Counted from the first letter of the stretch, positions 1 through 9,658 are shown. The stretch: 64,000 nucleotides of DNA from Photobacterium aphoticum (GCF_001029435.1 NZ_LDOV01000021.1:1-64000), one strand, 5' to 3'. Translations and numbers: made by a program. Notes: generated by a model not told the origin, from the sequence alone.

Positions 1-16
1 GCTGCTCCACCCCGCG
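1..16 (-). tRNA. initiator tRNA-fMet, 5' end only (cut by window edge)
   Basis: Read on the minus strand, bases 16 to 1 are CGCGGGGTGGAGCAGC, the 5' acceptor and D-arm start of bacterial initiator tRNA, including the typical unpaired first C. The rest lies outside the window. A strong promoter sits upstream at 63-96. Only 16 bases are visible, so the call rests on that match and the promoter. Confidence 0.7.
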
Positions 17-62
17 TCCGAATTATTGAAAAGCAAAACAAAATAATAATTGCCTTTCGAGG

Positions 63-96
63 CTGCGCATTATACGAGGAAAATTGACGGATGCAA
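63..96 (-). promoter_or_regulatory. sigma-70 promoter for the partial tRNA gene
   Basis: On the minus strand there is a -35 TTGCAT (96-91), a 16-base spacer and a perfect -10 TATAAT (74-69). A GC-rich discriminator GCGC (68-65) follows, as is usual for stringently controlled stable-RNA promoters. Transcription would start near base 62 and reach the tRNA after a leader of about 45 nt. Confidence 0.65.
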
Positions 97-146
97 CAAT
101 TCTGGAGAAAAAACTGTGAACTTCGCTGCAACCGCCTATTTTATCA

Positions 147-692
147 TCAGATTTTGAAAATCTGCTCACGATAGTAGCGCAATTCACTGATGGAATCGCG
201 AATATCATCCAGCGCCAAGTGGCTGCCTTTCTTGCTAAAGCCATCTAACACGCTTGGCTGCCAGCGGCGAGTCAGCTCTTTCAGTGTGCTCACGTCCAAG
301 TAACGGTAGTGGAAGTATTGTTCCAGCTCCGGCATGTGCTTGTACAAGAAACGGCGATCCTGGCCAATGCTGTTACCGCAGATCGGTGATGCCCCTTTCG
401 GTACCCATTGCTCCAAAAAGGCAATCGTCTGACGCACGGCTTCGGCTTCATCGACTTGGCTTTCGCGCACACGTGCCACCAGCCCGCTGTTGGTATGGGT
501 GTTGGTGCACCAGTCATCCATCTTCGCCAGTTCATCTTCCGACTGATGGATCGCCAGTACCGGCCCTTCCGCTAAAATGTTTAGCTCAGCATCCGTCACG
601 ATAGTGGCTATTTCAATAATTTGATGGGTTTCTGGATCCAACCCGGTCATCTCTAAATCAATCCAGATAAGGTTCTTATCGCTGATCGTCAT
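147..692 (-). CDS. orn: oligoribonuclease Orn
   Basis: A 3'-to-5' exoribonuclease of the DEDDh family that degrades the shortest RNA fragments (dinucleotides, including pGpG from c-di-GMP breakdown) in the cytoplasm. The 181-residue product has the family's usual length. The first metal-binding motif DLEMTGLD is at residues 12-19, and [14 protein letters not shown], carrying the last acidic residues, is near the C-terminus. The start is ATG at 692. It is divergent from rsgA across a 140-bp spacer, an arrangement common in gammaproteobacteria. Confidence 0.97.
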   Translation of the reverse strand: MTISDKNLIWIDLEMTGLDPETHQIIEIATIVTDAELNILAEGPVLAIHQSEDELAKMDDWCTNTHTNSGLVARVRESQVDEAEAVRQTIAFLEQWVPKGASPICGNSIGQDRRFLYKHMPELEQYFHYRYLDVSTLKELTRRWQPSVLDGFSKKGSHLALDDIRDSISELRYYREQIFKI

Positions 693-832
693 CGGATATT
701 GCCTATTCTATGAGTAAACCATGTATGATAATACCAAACGCCGCTAATGTCTGATGCTGATCCTCTGTCATCTCAATCGACCGATTAGCGCAGGTATTTT
801 ACCGTAAGCCAACTTAACGAAACGATATTCTT

Positions 833-1885
833 GTGGCCAAACAGAAAAAGCTTACCAAAGGTCAGAGCCGTCGCGTACGCTCTAACCAAAATAAACGTCT
901 ACAGCGTGACAAAAACGAAGTGCAATGGGATGAAGCCCTGCTGGAATCTGCCCGTGAAGGGTTAGTGATCACTCGCTTCGGTCAGCACGCTGATGTCGAA
1001 GATCCTGAAACCGGGATCATTCACCGCTGCAACCTGCGTCGTAGCATCAAGAGTCTGGTGTCGGGTGACCGCGTGGTCTGGCGTCCGGGGGTGGAAACCC
1101 TGCAAGGGATCGCGGGTGTGGTAGAAGCCGTGCACGAACGTGAGTCAATGCTTACCCGCCCTGACTACTACGACGGTGTCAAAGCCGTTGCCGCTAACGT
1201 GAACCAGATCATCATCGTCTCAGCCGTATTACCAGAGCTGTCACTGAACATCATTGACCGCTACCTGATTGCCGCTGAAACACTGGGCATTGCGCCGTTG
1301 ATCGTGCTGAACAAGATCGATCTGCTGGACGCCGATACCCGCGCGCAGGTAGAAAAGACGCTGTCGCTGTACAACGATATCGGCTACCAGGTGCGCTATG
1401 TCAGCACCGACACCGGTGAAGGTATGGACGCGCTGAAAGACGATCTGAAAGGCCACATCAGCATTTTTGCCGGCCAATCCGGTGTGGGCAAATCCAGTAT
1501 GGTGAATTGCCTGATGCCAGAGGTGGATGCGGAAATCGGTGATGTGTCTGAAAACTCCGGTTTGGGCCAGCACACCACTACGGCGGCGCGTTTGTACCAC
1601 TTCCCGGAAGGCGGCGATCTGATTGATTCCCCAGGGGTGCGTGAGTTTGGTTTGTGGCACCTTGAGCCGGAACAAGTGACGGAGTCGTTTGTGGAATTCC
1701 GTGATTACTTGGGCGGCTGTAAGTTCCGCGACTGTAAGCACGGCGACGATCCGGGTTGTATCATTCGTGAAGCGGTCGAAGACGGTCATATTGCCCAAGA
1801 GCGTTATGACAGCTACCACCGTATTATTGAAAGCATGTCGGAAAATATCGCTAACCGTCAGTTTTCACGCAACAAACCGGATTAA
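833..1885 (+). CDS. rsgA: ribosome small-subunit-dependent GTPase RsgA
   Basis: A circularly permuted GTPase that helps mature the 30S subunit. In 350 residues there is a basic N-terminal tail ([21 protein letters not shown]), an OB-fold, then G motifs in permuted order: NKID (G4), GQSGVGKSS (G1, P-loop) and DSPGVREFG (G3). A C-terminal zinc-knuckle region [14 protein letters not shown] follows. The start is GTG at 833; no ATG fits, and the N-terminal sequence matches the family. psd lies 188 bp downstream on the same strand. Confidence 0.97.
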   Translation: MAKQKKLTKGQSRRVRSNQNKRLQRDKNEVQWDEALLESAREGLVITRFGQHADVEDPETGIIHRCNLRRSIKSLVSGDRVVWRPGVETLQGIAGVVEAVHERESMLTRPDYYDGVKAVAANVNQIIIVSAVLPELSLNIIDRYLIAAETLGIAPLIVLNKIDLLDADTRAQVEKTLSLYNDIGYQVRYVSTDTGEGMDALKDDLKGHISIFAGQSGVGKSSMVNCLMPEVDAEIGDVSENSGLGQHTTTAARLYHFPEGGDLIDSPGVREFGLWHLEPEQVTESFVEFRDYLGGCKFRDCKHGDDPGCIIREAVEDGHIAQERYDSYHRIIESMSENIANRQFSRNKPD

Positions 1886-1889
1886 GTGC

Positions 1890-1905
1890 GGGTAATGCAT
1901 TACCC
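1890..1905. repeat. perfect 16-bp palindrome after rsgA
   Basis: GGGTAATGCATTACCC is fully self-complementary and begins 5 bases after the rsgA stop codon. It has no T-run and no hairpin loop, so it is more likely a protein site or an RNA-end stabiliser than an intrinsic terminator. Confidence 0.4.
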
Positions 1906-2073
1906 GACGATGGCGTAATACCATCATGAATTTCATCGCGTGATGACAGCGTCAGTGATGGCTGTGCTTTCACCGCCAGACACACTGACTTTCCGCCCCA
2001 ACTTAGGTATGATGCGGGGTTAACGCGATGAATAAATCTTGTTGATAGACTGATAGTTTCTGGAAACGATACT

Positions 2074-2958
2074 GTGCACGATAATTTCAAAATCGGCCTG
2101 CAATACTGCGCGCCAAAACAAACTCTGACTCAGGTCGCTGGTAAGCTGGCCTCATGGAAAGCCGGCAAACTGACCACTGCGGTAATCCGCTGGTTCATCC
2201 GCCAGTACGGCATTGATATGAATGAAGCACGTAACCCGGATCCAGCGGCTTACGCTACCTTCAACGACTTCTTTGTTCGTGAGCTAAAAGACGGCGCGCG
2301 TCCTATCAATGAAGAGGCAGACACCCTGTGTCATCCGGCAGACGCCTGCGTGAGTCAACTAGGCCCGATCACTGACGGTACACTGATCCAAGCCAAAGGC
2401 CACACCTACGAAGCGGTTGAACTGCTAGGGGGCGATGCGGAACTGGCGGCTGAGTTTAATGACGGCCATTTCGCGACCCTGTACCTGTCACCGAAAGACT
2501 ACCACCGCGTGCACATGCCATGTGACGGTACTTTGCGTCAGATGATCTATGTGCCAGGTGAGTTGTTCTCCGTGAACCCGCTGACCGCACAGAACGTGCC
2601 TAACCTGTTTGCCCGTAACGAGCGTGTGGTGTGTATTTTTGATACCGCTTACGGCCCGATGGCACAGGTATTGGTTGGCGCGACTATCGTTGGCAGCATC
2701 GAAACCGTCTGGGCTGGCACCATCACGCCACCTCGCAGCCCACGTCTGCATGTCTGGAATTACCCGGCAGAAGGTGAACAAGCCATTTCACTGAAAAAAG
2801 GTGAAGAGATGGGCCGCTTTAAGTTGGGCTCCACGGTGATCAACCTGTTTGCCAAAGACGCCATTGCGTTTGTGGAAGGCCTAGAACCTGGTCAGCCAAC
2901 CCGCATGGGTTCGGCCTACGCCAAGCAAGCGAGCACAACCACGCAGCCAGAAGCGTAA
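2074..2958 (+). CDS. psd: phosphatidylserine decarboxylase proenzyme
   Basis: An inner-membrane enzyme making phosphatidylethanolamine from phosphatidylserine. The 294-residue proenzyme carries the self-cleavage motif LGST (in [13 protein letters not shown]) near residue 250, where the Ser becomes the pyruvoyl group of the alpha chain. The Asp of [11 protein letters not shown] and the His of [10 protein letters not shown] supply the rest of the serine-protease-like triad. The start is GTG at 2074, giving an N-terminus collinear with the family. The gene ends in a strong terminator. Confidence 0.97.
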   Translation: MHDNFKIGLQYCAPKQTLTQVAGKLASWKAGKLTTAVIRWFIRQYGIDMNEARNPDPAAYATFNDFFVRELKDGARPINEEADTLCHPADACVSQLGPITDGTLIQAKGHTYEAVELLGGDAELAAEFNDGHFATLYLSPKDYHRVHMPCDGTLRQMIYVPGELFSVNPLTAQNVPNLFARNERVVCIFDTAYGPMAQVLVGATIVGSIETVWAGTITPPRSPRLHVWNYPAEGEQAISLKKGEEMGRFKLGSTVINLFAKDAIAFVEGLEPGQPTRMGSAYAKQASTTTQPEA

Positions 2959-2980
2959 GTAGTTAACATTTTTAAACAAA

Positions 2981-3004
2981 AAGGGCGCTCAGGCGCCCTT
3001 TTTT
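2981..3004 (+). terminator. Rho-independent terminator of psd
   Basis: AAGGGCGC-TCAG-GCGCCCTT forms a perfect 8-bp stem with a four-base loop, followed by a T-run. Confidence 0.9.
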
Positions 3005-3093
3005 CGTTGGAAATATTGACCATATCGAGGAAATATTAACCACACTCACAGTATGCTGGGGACAGTCCAATCATTGAAGCAAACCTACATACT

Positions 3094-4509
3094 ATGAAAA
3101 AAATATCACTGTCTCAGCTACTCAAACTGCTGATCGCGTTTGGGATCCCGCTCGGCATTTTAGCCTTGCCGATCGATGCCATTCCTATCGACGATCTGAC
3201 CTTAACCCAACACCGGCTGTTAGCCATTTTTGCCCTTGCCGCCCTGCTCTGGGTGCTGGAACCGGTGCCGGTCTTTGCCACGTCGATCCTGATCATCGCC
3301 TTAGAGCTGATCATGATCTCCGATAAAGGCCTTCACTTATTCCGAACGCCGCCGCCAGGGCATGAGATGGGCGAGGTGCTCAAATATACCGATATATTTG
3401 GGGCCTTCTCTTCGCCAATCATCATCCTCTTTATGGGCGGCTTCGCCCTCGCCATTGCCGCCTCCAAATACGAACTCGATAACAACCTCGCCCGCGTCCT
3501 GCTCAAACCCTTCGGTACCCAACCGAAATTCATCATGCTTGGCCTGATGCTGATCACTGCGGTGTTCTCAATGTTCATGTCAAACACCGCCACCACGGTG
3601 ATGATGCTGGCCCTGCTGGCACCGATTGTGGCGTCCGTACCCAAAGGTGACATCGGCATCAAAGCCTTGGTGCTGTGTATTCCGATCGCCGCCAATACCG
3701 GGGGCATCGCCACCCCGATTGGTACCCCGCCTAACGCCATCGCCCTGCAGTACCTGACCGGTGATAACGCCATCAGCTTCTTAGGATGGATGATGCTCGG
3801 CCTGCCGTTCGTGATTTTCCAGCTCGCCTTTGCGTGGTGGTTACTGCAAAAACTGTTTCCGTCCAGCCAGAGCCACATGACCCTTAAGCTTGAAGGCCAG
3901 TTCCAGAAAAGCTGGCAGGCCATTGTGGTGTATGTGACGTTCGCCGTGACCATCCTGATGTGGATGACCACCTCACTGCACGGCATGAACACCTATGTGG
4001 TGTCCATCATTCCGCTGGCGGTATTCACCCTGACCGGGATCATGGGCAAGGAAGAGCTTAAGCTGATCAACTGGGATGTGCTGTGGCTGGTTGCCGGGGG
4101 TATCGCCATTGGTCTGGCGCTGGATAAAACCGGTCTGGCGGCGGCGCTGGCGCACTCGGTGGATTACGACAGCCTGTCGCCAATCGCTGTGGTGCTGACC
4201 CTGTCGATGATCTGTTGGGTGATGGCAAACTTCATGTCCAACACCGCGACCGCAAACTTGCTTATGCCGATTGCGGCAGCGGTAGCAGCCTCGATGGAAA
4301 GCCTGGCGTCGATGGGCGGCCTGCAAGGCGTGCTTGTGGTGGTGGCCTTCTCGGCGTCACTGGGCATGATCCTGCCGGTATCGACACCGCCGAACTCACT
4401 GGCCTACTCGACCGGCCTGATTGAGAGCAAAGACATGGCCAAAACCGGGGTCGTGATCGGGATTGTCGGCCTGAGTGTGGTCTACCTCGGCGCCCTTTTA
4501 CTCTCTTAA
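3094..4509 (+). CDS. DASS/SLC13 family sodium-coupled dicarboxylate transporter
   Basis: A polytopic inner-membrane symporter of the divalent anion:Na+ (CitT/SLC13) family, 471 residues with about 11-12 hydrophobic segments. It has two inverted-repeat SNT motifs, MSNTATTVMMLALLAPI and MSNTATANLLMPIAA, each paired with a proline-rich hairpin (TPIGTPPNAIAL and PVSTPPNSLAYSTG). Those motifs form the Na+ and carboxylate site in the VcINDY-type structure. Substrate is probably a C4- or tricarboxylate; sulfate cannot be excluded. The start is ATG at 3094. It is monocistronic between two terminator-like hairpins. Confidence 0.9.
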   Translation: MKKISLSQLLKLLIAFGIPLGILALPIDAIPIDDLTLTQHRLLAIFALAALLWVLEPVPVFATSILIIALELIMISDKGLHLFRTPPPGHEMGEVLKYTDIFGAFSSPIIILFMGGFALAIAASKYELDNNLARVLLKPFGTQPKFIMLGLMLITAVFSMFMSNTATTVMMLALLAPIVASVPKGDIGIKALVLCIPIAANTGGIATPIGTPPNAIALQYLTGDNAISFLGWMMLGLPFVIFQLAFAWWLLQKLFPSSQSHMTLKLEGQFQKSWQAIVVYVTFAVTILMWMTTSLHGMNTYVVSIIPLAVFTLTGIMGKEELKLINWDVLWLVAGGIAIGLALDKTGLAAALAHSVDYDSLSPIAVVLTLSMICWVMANFMSNTATANLLMPIAAAVAASMESLASMGGLQGVLVVVAFSASLGMILPVSTPPNSLAYSTGLIESKDMAKTGVVIGIVGLSVVYLGALLLS

Positions 4510-4527
4510 AAGGTTGTAACGTCCTCC

Positions 4528-4555
4528 GCGCGGGCGGCACCCAGCCAGCCCGCGC
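4528..4555 (+). terminator. GC-rich hairpin after the DASS transporter
   Basis: GCGCGGGC (4528-4535) pairs with GCCCGCGC (4548-4555) around a 12-base loop, 18 bases after the stop codon. No T-run follows, so it may stabilise the RNA end or assist Rho rather than act alone. Confidence 0.45.
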
Positions 4556-4632
4556 ACTCTATTCCCTGTAAGCAATGACTCACTTACATATTCTCATCTC
4601 ATAAAAACACTCTGCATCTAGTTAACTATTGC

Positions 4633-4659
4633 TAAGGTATTTTTTGCTGCTGCCGATAG
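4633..4659 (+). promoter_or_regulatory. sigma-28 (FliA) promoter of the chemotaxis receptor
   Basis: TAAG (4633-4636), exactly 15 bases, then GCCGATAG (4652-4659). The enterobacterial and vibrio flagellar sigma-28 consensus is TAAA-N15-GCCGATAA, so the match is 10 of 12. It lies about 95 bp upstream of the receptor start, as expected for a class-3 flagellar/chemotaxis gene. Confidence 0.7.
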
Positions 4660-4754
4660 AAAAATATACTGGCGCGGCATATTTGGTGGCGCCAGCTTTT
4701 CCATCCTGCCGGATCAGTACTTTCCCTGAAGTGGCGTGATCCAAGAGAGACAAC

Positions 4755-6638
4755 ATGACGTTAACCATCAAACTTAAAATTCAGATCGCCATTGCGGCGA
4801 TCATTGCGACCGTCAGTGCTGTACAAGCCTGGGTGTCCATCACCCGCTTGACGGAGGAAACCACCCATGAAGTCAGCAGCCAAATGCGCAGCCTGGGTGA
4901 GTCCACCAGCCGCAATATCACTGACTGGCTAACCGCGCGTAGCGACATGCTACAAGCCAACCAAGCTGACATCGCCCAGCATGCCAATGTCGATCGTGAA
5001 CTGCTACTGACCAAAAAAGCCGGTCACTTCCTGTCTGTATACGCCGGTTACAACGACGGCTCGTTTGCCTACGGTGACAAGAGTGAAGACTGGCCAGCGG
5101 ATTACGACCCTCGCACCCGCCCTTGGTATCAAGATGCCATGCGTAAGGGCACACTGATCCTGACTGAACCGTACTTGGATTTTGACGGCAGCATGGTTGT
5201 GAGTTTTGCCAAAGCCTTTCAGGGAGAATATCAAGGCGTATTGGCGGCAGATTTAACCATCACCAATATCATTGATCGCGTGCTTAACCTGAAATTGGAT
5301 AACGCCGGTTTCGCCTTCCTGGTGGATGGCAATAATAAGATCGTGGCGTACCGCGATGAGTCACTGACGCAAAAGCCACTGACTGCCCTCGACAGTGAGC
5401 TTACCGCCAGTCTGCTGAAGCAGATGGAAAGCAGCCAAAACATCAACACCTTCGTACTCGACAGCGACGGTCAGGAAAAACTGATCTACGCCACACCGAT
5501 TGCCGGTACCGATTGGACACTGGCCCTGGTCGAAGACAAGACGCTGGCTTACGCCTCAATTGGTGAGCAAATGCGCTTTGTCCTGCTGGCGTCCATTGCG
5601 CTGTACATCGTGATTTCTCTCATTGCGACCTTCATTATCAACAGCTTGCTGCGTCCACTGACACGCTTGAGTGAATCGGTAGCACAACTGGCGCAAGGCA
5701 GTGGCGATCTGACCCAGCGTATCGAGGTCGAGCGTATGGATGAGATCGGCGAGCTGGCGGATCACATGAACCGCTTCCTGGCCCAGCTGCAGACCATGAT
5801 CAAAGGCATTGTGGCACAGTCAAACACCCTGAGTGAGCAGGCTGAAATGTCGGCCCAGCAGACCGAGCTGTCGACCCAGAAAGTGAGCGAGCAACAAAAC
5901 GACATCAACCAAATCGCCACTGCGATCCACGAGATGTCAGCGACCTCAGCAGAAGTGGCCAGCCATGCTGAAATGACCGCTTCCGCTGCGCAGGCGTCGA
6001 CCAATGCGTGTGCCGAAGGGCAAGAAGTGATCGGCCAGAACCGTGATGCCATCACCCAATTGGCGCATCAGGTACAAGATGCCGCCGCCGTGATCCACGA
6101 ACTGGAAAGCAACGCGCAGAACATCAACCACATTCTGTCAACCATTCAGGGCATTGCGGAGCAAACCAACCTGCTGGCACTGAATGCGGCGATTGAAGCA
6201 GCCCGTGCCGGTGAACAAGGCCGTGGTTTTGCGGTCGTGGCCGATGAAGTGCGTGTACTGAGCCAGCGTACTCACGATTCGACAGAAGAAATCCGTGGCA
6301 TGATCGATACCCTGCAGCAAAACACCCGTCAGGCGGTGGACAGCATGCAGGCCAGCACCGGATTGGCGGATCAGAGCGTGGGCTTTGCCGAAGCGGCCAG
6401 TGAGCGTCTGAACCACATCACATCAGCGATCACTGAGATCTCTGACATGGCGACCCAAATCGCCAGCGCGGCCGAAGAGCAGCGTGCGGTAAGTGAAGAC
6501 ATCAGCCGTAATACTCAGGCGATCAAAGACGTGTCGGATCACCTGGCACAGCAAACCGATGAAGCGACCCAAAGCGCCCGTGACATGTTCCACGCTGCTA
6601 ACACCATGCGTGAAGATGTGTCCCGCTTTACCATCTAA
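4755..6638 (+). CDS. methyl-accepting chemotaxis protein, periplasmic Cache sensor
   Basis: A transmembrane receptor that senses a small ligand in the periplasm and signals through CheW/CheA. Of 627 residues, TM1 is at about 8-28. A dCache-type domain follows, with the typical [14 protein letters not shown] and [14 protein letters not shown] segments. TM2 is at about 274-297, then HAMP, then a long cytoplasmic helical hairpin. Its tip, [20 protein letters not shown], is the highly conserved signalling core. There is no C-terminal CheR-binding pentapeptide. Ligand unknown; amino acids are common for this fold. Transcribed alone from a sigma-28 promoter. Confidence 0.95.
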   Translation: MTLTIKLKIQIAIAAIIATVSAVQAWVSITRLTEETTHEVSSQMRSLGESTSRNITDWLTARSDMLQANQADIAQHANVDRELLLTKKAGHFLSVYAGYNDGSFAYGDKSEDWPADYDPRTRPWYQDAMRKGTLILTEPYLDFDGSMVVSFAKAFQGEYQGVLAADLTITNIIDRVLNLKLDNAGFAFLVDGNNKIVAYRDESLTQKPLTALDSELTASLLKQMESSQNINTFVLDSDGQEKLIYATPIAGTDWTLALVEDKTLAYASIGEQMRFVLLASIALYIVISLIATFIINSLLRPLTRLSESVAQLAQGSGDLTQRIEVERMDEIGELADHMNRFLAQLQTMIKGIVAQSNTLSEQAEMSAQQTELSTQKVSEQQNDINQIATAIHEMSATSAEVASHAEMTASAAQASTNACAEGQEVIGQNRDAITQLAHQVQDAAAVIHELESNAQNINHILSTIQGIAEQTNLLALNAAIEAARAGEQGRGFAVVADEVRVLSQRTHDSTEEIRGMIDTLQQNTRQAVDSMQASTGLADQSVGFAEAASERLNHITSAITEISDMATQIASAAEEQRAVSEDISRNTQAIKDVSDHLAQQTDEATQSARDMFHAANTMREDVSRFTI

Positions 6639-6656
6639 CGCTATACATACTGCTCA

Positions 6657-6681
6657 CAGCCACTTCGGTGGCTGTTTTTTT
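6657..6681 (+). terminator. terminator of the chemotaxis receptor gene
   Basis: CAGCCAC-TTCG-GTGGCTG forms a perfect 7-bp stem capped by a stable TTCG loop, followed by seven T. Confidence 0.92.
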
Positions 6682-6829
6682 ATCTGCCTGCCACTTATCC
6701 CGCTCACCCTTATTACCTGCCTCGCAAAATCCCCTGCACCATACGAACTCCCCGTCCGCATCCTGCGAGCGAGACAGAATTCTGACCGCCTTTTGTCAGA
6801 TCTTACTTGGTAAACGCGATACCATAAAC

Positions 6830-6896
6830 GCATATACCCAAGCGTATGGCACGCGGCGCGACCATGCCGCCGCTCTCCGTGCGCTTGGGTATATGC
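6830..6896. repeat. inverted-repeat element with TATACCCAAGC ends
   Basis: GCATATACCCAAGCG (6830-6844) and its exact reverse complement (6882-6896) enclose 37 bases that themselves contain a shorter inverted match (CACG and CGGCG against CGCCG and CGTG). The same TATACCCAAGC/GCTTGGGTATA pair bounds a second element at 24145-24298. The structure resembles a small non-coding mobile (MITE-like) element. It lies just upstream of the carbonic anhydrase gene. Confidence 0.55.
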
Positions 6897-6945
6897 CTTT
6901 AACAGCATCCATCAGACCCACCATAACACCGTAAGGAGAAGAAAG

Positions 6946-7671
6946 ATGGCAACACACACACTACGTGCGGTCGCACTGGCCCTGTTGGCTTGCGGCGCAA
7001 GTGCAGCACACGCTGCCGAGTGGAGCTATAAAGGCGAACACGGGGTAGAACACTGGGGCGCGATGTACGCCACCTGTGGTGAAGGGGTGAACCAGACACC
7101 GATTGATATCAAAAACCCAACCGAAGCCGAATTGGCGCCCCTGCAACTTGATTACGAAGGCAAAGTCACAGAAGTCGTGAACAACGGCCACACCATTCAG
7201 GCTAACGTCAGCGGTAAGAACACCCTCACTGTCGATGGCGACACCTTCACCCTAAAGCAATTCCACTTCCACACCCCTTCGGAAAACTACATTGAAGGCA
7301 AGCAGTACCCGCTGGAAGTGCATTTCGTGCATGCCAACAGCAAGGGCCAGCTCGCCGTGATCGGGGCCATGTTTGAAGTCGGCCCGCGTGGTAACGAAGC
7401 CTTTAATGCGCTTCTGGCGACCATTCCGCAAAAAGATCACACCACCGCCCTGGCAAGCACCTTTAACCCGGCCGATTTGCTGCCGCGTGACCGCGAGTAC
7501 TACCGCTTTAATGGATCGCTGACCACACCACCGTGTAGCGAAGGGGTACGTTGGTTCGTGATGCAAGAGCCGCAGGCTGCCACACAAGCCCAAACCGACG
7601 CCCTGCATAAAGTGATGGGGAACAATGCACGTCCGCTGCAACCGCTTAATGCGCGTCTGGTCTTAGAATAA
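6946..7671 (+). CDS. periplasmic alpha-carbonic anhydrase
   Basis: Interconverts CO2 and bicarbonate in the periplasm. The 241-residue precursor has a clear signal peptide cut after about residue 23 (LLACGASAAHA). The alpha-class motifs are NQTPIDI, the zinc histidines of FHFHTPSEN and the third zinc histidine in EVHFVHA. The conserved LTTPPCSEGVRWFV strand carries the CO2-site Thr. An AGGAGA ribosome site lies before the ATG. Cysteines in YATCGEG and PPCSEG probably form the family's disulfide. Length is normal and all catalytic residues are present. Confidence 0.95.
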   Translation: MATHTLRAVALALLACGASAAHAAEWSYKGEHGVEHWGAMYATCGEGVNQTPIDIKNPTEAELAPLQLDYEGKVTEVVNNGHTIQANVSGKNTLTVDGDTFTLKQFHFHTPSENYIEGKQYPLEVHFVHANSKGQLAVIGAMFEVGPRGNEAFNALLATIPQKDHTTALASTFNPADLLPRDREYYRFNGSLTTPPCSEGVRWFVMQEPQAATQAQTDALHKVMGNNARPLQPLNARLVLE

Positions 7672-7806
7672 GGGCCGTCGCCCTCACGCCACGTTGTCAT
7701 GCGCCAGAAAGACGGATCATTTCACAAGAAAATGATCTGACACGATCCACGCATTCGGCGCATGACATTTCCCGCAGCAATGCAACAAATGCGAACGAAT
7801 TACATT
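7672..7806. other. intergenic stretch after carbonic anhydrase
   Basis: No coding sequence is convincing from 7672 to 8107. The first part holds the nested inverted repeat at 7695-7767. The remainder to 8047 holds the Fur-like site and a possible small-RNA gene, listed separately. Confidence 0.5.
7695..7767. repeat. nested inverted repeat (possible small MITE)
   Basis: Outer arms TGTCATGCGCC (7695-7705) and GGCGCATGACA (7757-7767) are perfect reverse complements. Inside them GATCATTT (7715-7722) pairs with AAATGATC (7730-7737). The 73-bp unit can form a double hairpin. It has no T-run, so a simple terminator is unlikely, though it could protect the 3' end of the upstream mRNA. Confidence 0.5.
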
Positions 7807-7821
7807 TGATAATCATTTGCA
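7807..7821. promoter_or_regulatory. Fur-box-like operator
   Basis: TGATAATCATTTGCA matches the 7-1-7 Fur consensus TGATAATnATTATCA at 12 of 14 positions, with a perfect left heptamer. A candidate promoter follows, with TTGATT at 7835-7840, 17 bases, and GATAAG at 7858-7863. The nearest plus-strand product would be the RNA ending at the terminator at 8055-8080. Confidence 0.45.
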
Positions 7822-7869
7822 TTTAATCAGCGCTTTGATTATCCTTTGACCCGTTGCGATAAGACGCCT

Positions 7870-8080
7870 TGGAATCCTAACCTGTGGATTGTCTGCAATG
7901 GAAAAAATACGCTGTTCCCCCAGCAATATGGCCGCTGTTCAGACCCGATTGCGACAATAGTTGCGACAATGATTGCCAATCGTCTGAGCCCACGGTGCCC
8001 TTTTCTCTGCCGGCAAGCAGCGAAAAGCGGGATCGAAAAAACGAGATAAAAAAAGCGCGGCATGATTGCCGCGCTTTTTT
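7870..8080 (+). ncRNA. candidate Fur-controlled small RNA
   Basis: About 210 nt could be transcribed from the promoter after the Fur-like box and end at a strong bidirectional terminator. No convincing reading frame lies in it, although a 67-codon TTG-started frame exists. RyhB of vibrios is also long and Fur-repressed, but the conserved RyhB pairing core was not found here, so no family is assigned. This is an inference from promoter, operator and terminator only. Confidence 0.25.
8055..8080. terminator. bidirectional terminator after epmA
   Basis: GCGCGGCA-TGAT-TGCCGCGC is a perfect 8-bp stem flanked by an A-run on the left and a T-run on the right. It can end epmA transcripts on the minus strand and any plus-strand transcript from the upstream spacer. 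Confidence 0.9.
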
Positions 8081-8107
8081 GCCTCAATGATCGAAAACCC
8101 GCGTTAA

Positions 8108-9091
8108 TTACGCGATCTCGATCGGAAAGGCCGTGACTTGATCAATATGATCGAAACCTTGCGCCAACATGATCAATCGATCCACGCCCAATGCGACGCC
8201 CGCACAGTCCGGGAAGCCTGCACGCAGGGCATTCACCAGATGCAAATCAATCGGTTGTGGGGCTAATCCCATCTGCTCACGCTTGTGATTGTCCGCTTCA
8301 AAGCGGCGTAATTGCTCATCGCCGTCAGACAACTCATGGAAGCCGTTCGCCAGCTCAATGCCTTTGAAATACACCTCAAAACGCTCTGCCACGCGAGGAT
8401 CTTGCGGGTTAATACGCGCCAGTGCCGCCTGTGACGCCGGGAAGTCATACACAAATGCCGGTACCTGCTGGCCGATTTTCGGCTCCACCCCGATACTGAA
8501 CAGCAATTGCAGCAAGGTATCACGATCCTCTTCCGGATCCGCGATATCCGACAAGCCCAATGGACCCGCCGCCTGCTTCAATGCGTCCATCGACCCTTCC
8601 AGCGGACACACGCCTAATACGCTCAGAAACGCCTGCTGGTACGTCATACGCTCTGCGGCGCCACACAGAAGCACCATCTGCAGCAAGGCATCCATCTCGT
8701 CCATCAGGGCATGATGATCAAACCCCGGACGGTACCACTCCAACATGGTGAATTCCGGATTATGGTAACGGCCTGACTCTTCATTACGGAAGGATTTACA
8801 GATCTGGTAAATCGCCCCGCTGCCGGCGGCCAGCAAGCGCTTCATGTGAAATTCCGGGCTGGTCATCAAATACAGTGTCTGACCATGGGCATAGCCCGGA
8901 CCGACAAACTGGGTTTGGAAGGTATGCAGGTGAATATCCGTGACCGTCGCCTGACTCATCGCCGGCGTGTCCACTTCCATCACCTCACGCTCAGCAAAAA
9001 AGCGTCGAATTGCGCCAAGGGTTGCGGCACGCTGCTTGAGCTGCGCAATGCTGGCGGTTGGTTGCCACTGAGTTGTCATCACTGGGTTCAT
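8108..9091 (-). CDS. epmA: EF-P--(R)-beta-lysine ligase EpmA
   Basis: A lysyl-tRNA-synthetase paralogue (formerly PoxA/GenX/YjeA) that attaches (R)-beta-lysine to Lys34 of EF-P. The 327 residues contain only the class II catalytic domain; the anticodon-binding domain is missing, as expected. Motif 2 is [20 protein letters not shown] and motif 3 is [11 protein letters not shown] near the C-terminus. Start is ATG at 9091, with a second in-frame ATG at 9079. It is divergent from frdA. The partner genes efp and epmB are about 6 kb downstream in the same window. Confidence 0.96.
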   Translation of the reverse strand: MNPVMTTQWQPTASIAQLKQRAATLGAIRRFFAEREVMEVDTPAMSQATVTDIHLHTFQTQFVGPGYAHGQTLYLMTSPEFHMKRLLAAGSGAIYQICKSFRNEESGRYHNPEFTMLEWYRPGFDHHALMDEMDALLQMVLLCGAAERMTYQQAFLSVLGVCPLEGSMDALKQAAGPLGLSDIADPEEDRDTLLQLLFSIGVEPKIGQQVPAFVYDFPASQAALARINPQDPRVAERFEVYFKGIELANGFHELSDGDEQLRRFEADNHKREQMGLAPQPIDLHLVNALRAGFPDCAGVALGVDRLIMLAQGFDHIDQVTAFPIEIA

Positions 9092-9509
9092 CTTTCATGG
9101 GTTGTTCAATACGAGGGGCCATTCTAGCAAATTTGCCTTCCGCCACACAGCCAAGGCAGCCCCGCCACGCTTTTCTTCCCCCTCTCCCCTTCACACAAAT
9201 AACCGCTGTGACACATAAAAGATGTTTTACGCATTTTTCGCATCACGGTTATGATGAATTATGAAAATAAATGATCAATTTGCACGCAAAAAACCAGCAA
9301 ACCAACCCGTAAAAACACACCGATTATTAACACAGAAATCACACCAAAGACACAACCACCACAAAAAGCCACATTCCACACGGGATAATTACCAATAACC
9401 TTTTTTTAATTAGTGAGTTAGCCGCAAAACACGAAACACATTATTAATGCGCCAGAAACAAATTAAACATTTTATTTCGTTTAATTAACAAGCAAAAAAC
9501 ATCACACCT
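9092..9509. other. AT-rich spacer between epmA and the frd control region
   Basis: This stretch is AT-rich and has no coding frame of note. It must hold the epmA promoter on the minus strand, but no single promoter stands out. The right part, from 9510, holds the CRP site and the leader hairpin of frdA. Confidence 0.4.
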
Positions 9510-9525
9510 TGTGACAATAATCACA
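9510..9525. promoter_or_regulatory. CRP (cAMP receptor protein) site upstream of frdA
   Basis: TGTGACAATAATCACA contains both core half sites (TGTGA-N6-TCACA) without mismatch. It lies 166-181 bp before the frdA start. FNR half sites (TTGAT/ATCAA) differ from this at key bases, so CRP is the better reading, although joint anaerobic control is expected for frd. Confidence 0.7.
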
Positions 9526-9634
9526 TTTTTTGTAATAACCTTACACTTTTGGGCTGTTTCATTAAAAAAGCTGCGTCTAAATCATATTTTCTCGCGGGCC
9601 AGTTGCATAAAATACCCCTCAGGATTTCAAGGAT

Positions 9635-9658
9635 AAGTACGCTGCGGCGTACTTTTTT
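9635..9658 (+). terminator. terminator-like hairpin in the frdA leader
   Basis: AAGTACGC-TGCG-GCGTACTT is a perfect 8-bp stem followed by TTTT, ending 32 bp before the frdA GTG. It sits downstream of the CRP site, so it would act as an attenuator in the frd leader or as the end of a short separate transcript of about 80-100 nt. Confidence 0.65.

Noticed and set aside
7846..8049. 67-codon TTG-started frame in the candidate small-RNA interval
   Set aside because: No ribosome site, weak start and atypical composition; a non-coding RNA or nothing is more likely.
7870..8080. RyhB small RNA
   Set aside because: Fur-like operator and length fit, but the conserved RyhB pairing core is not present by eye.
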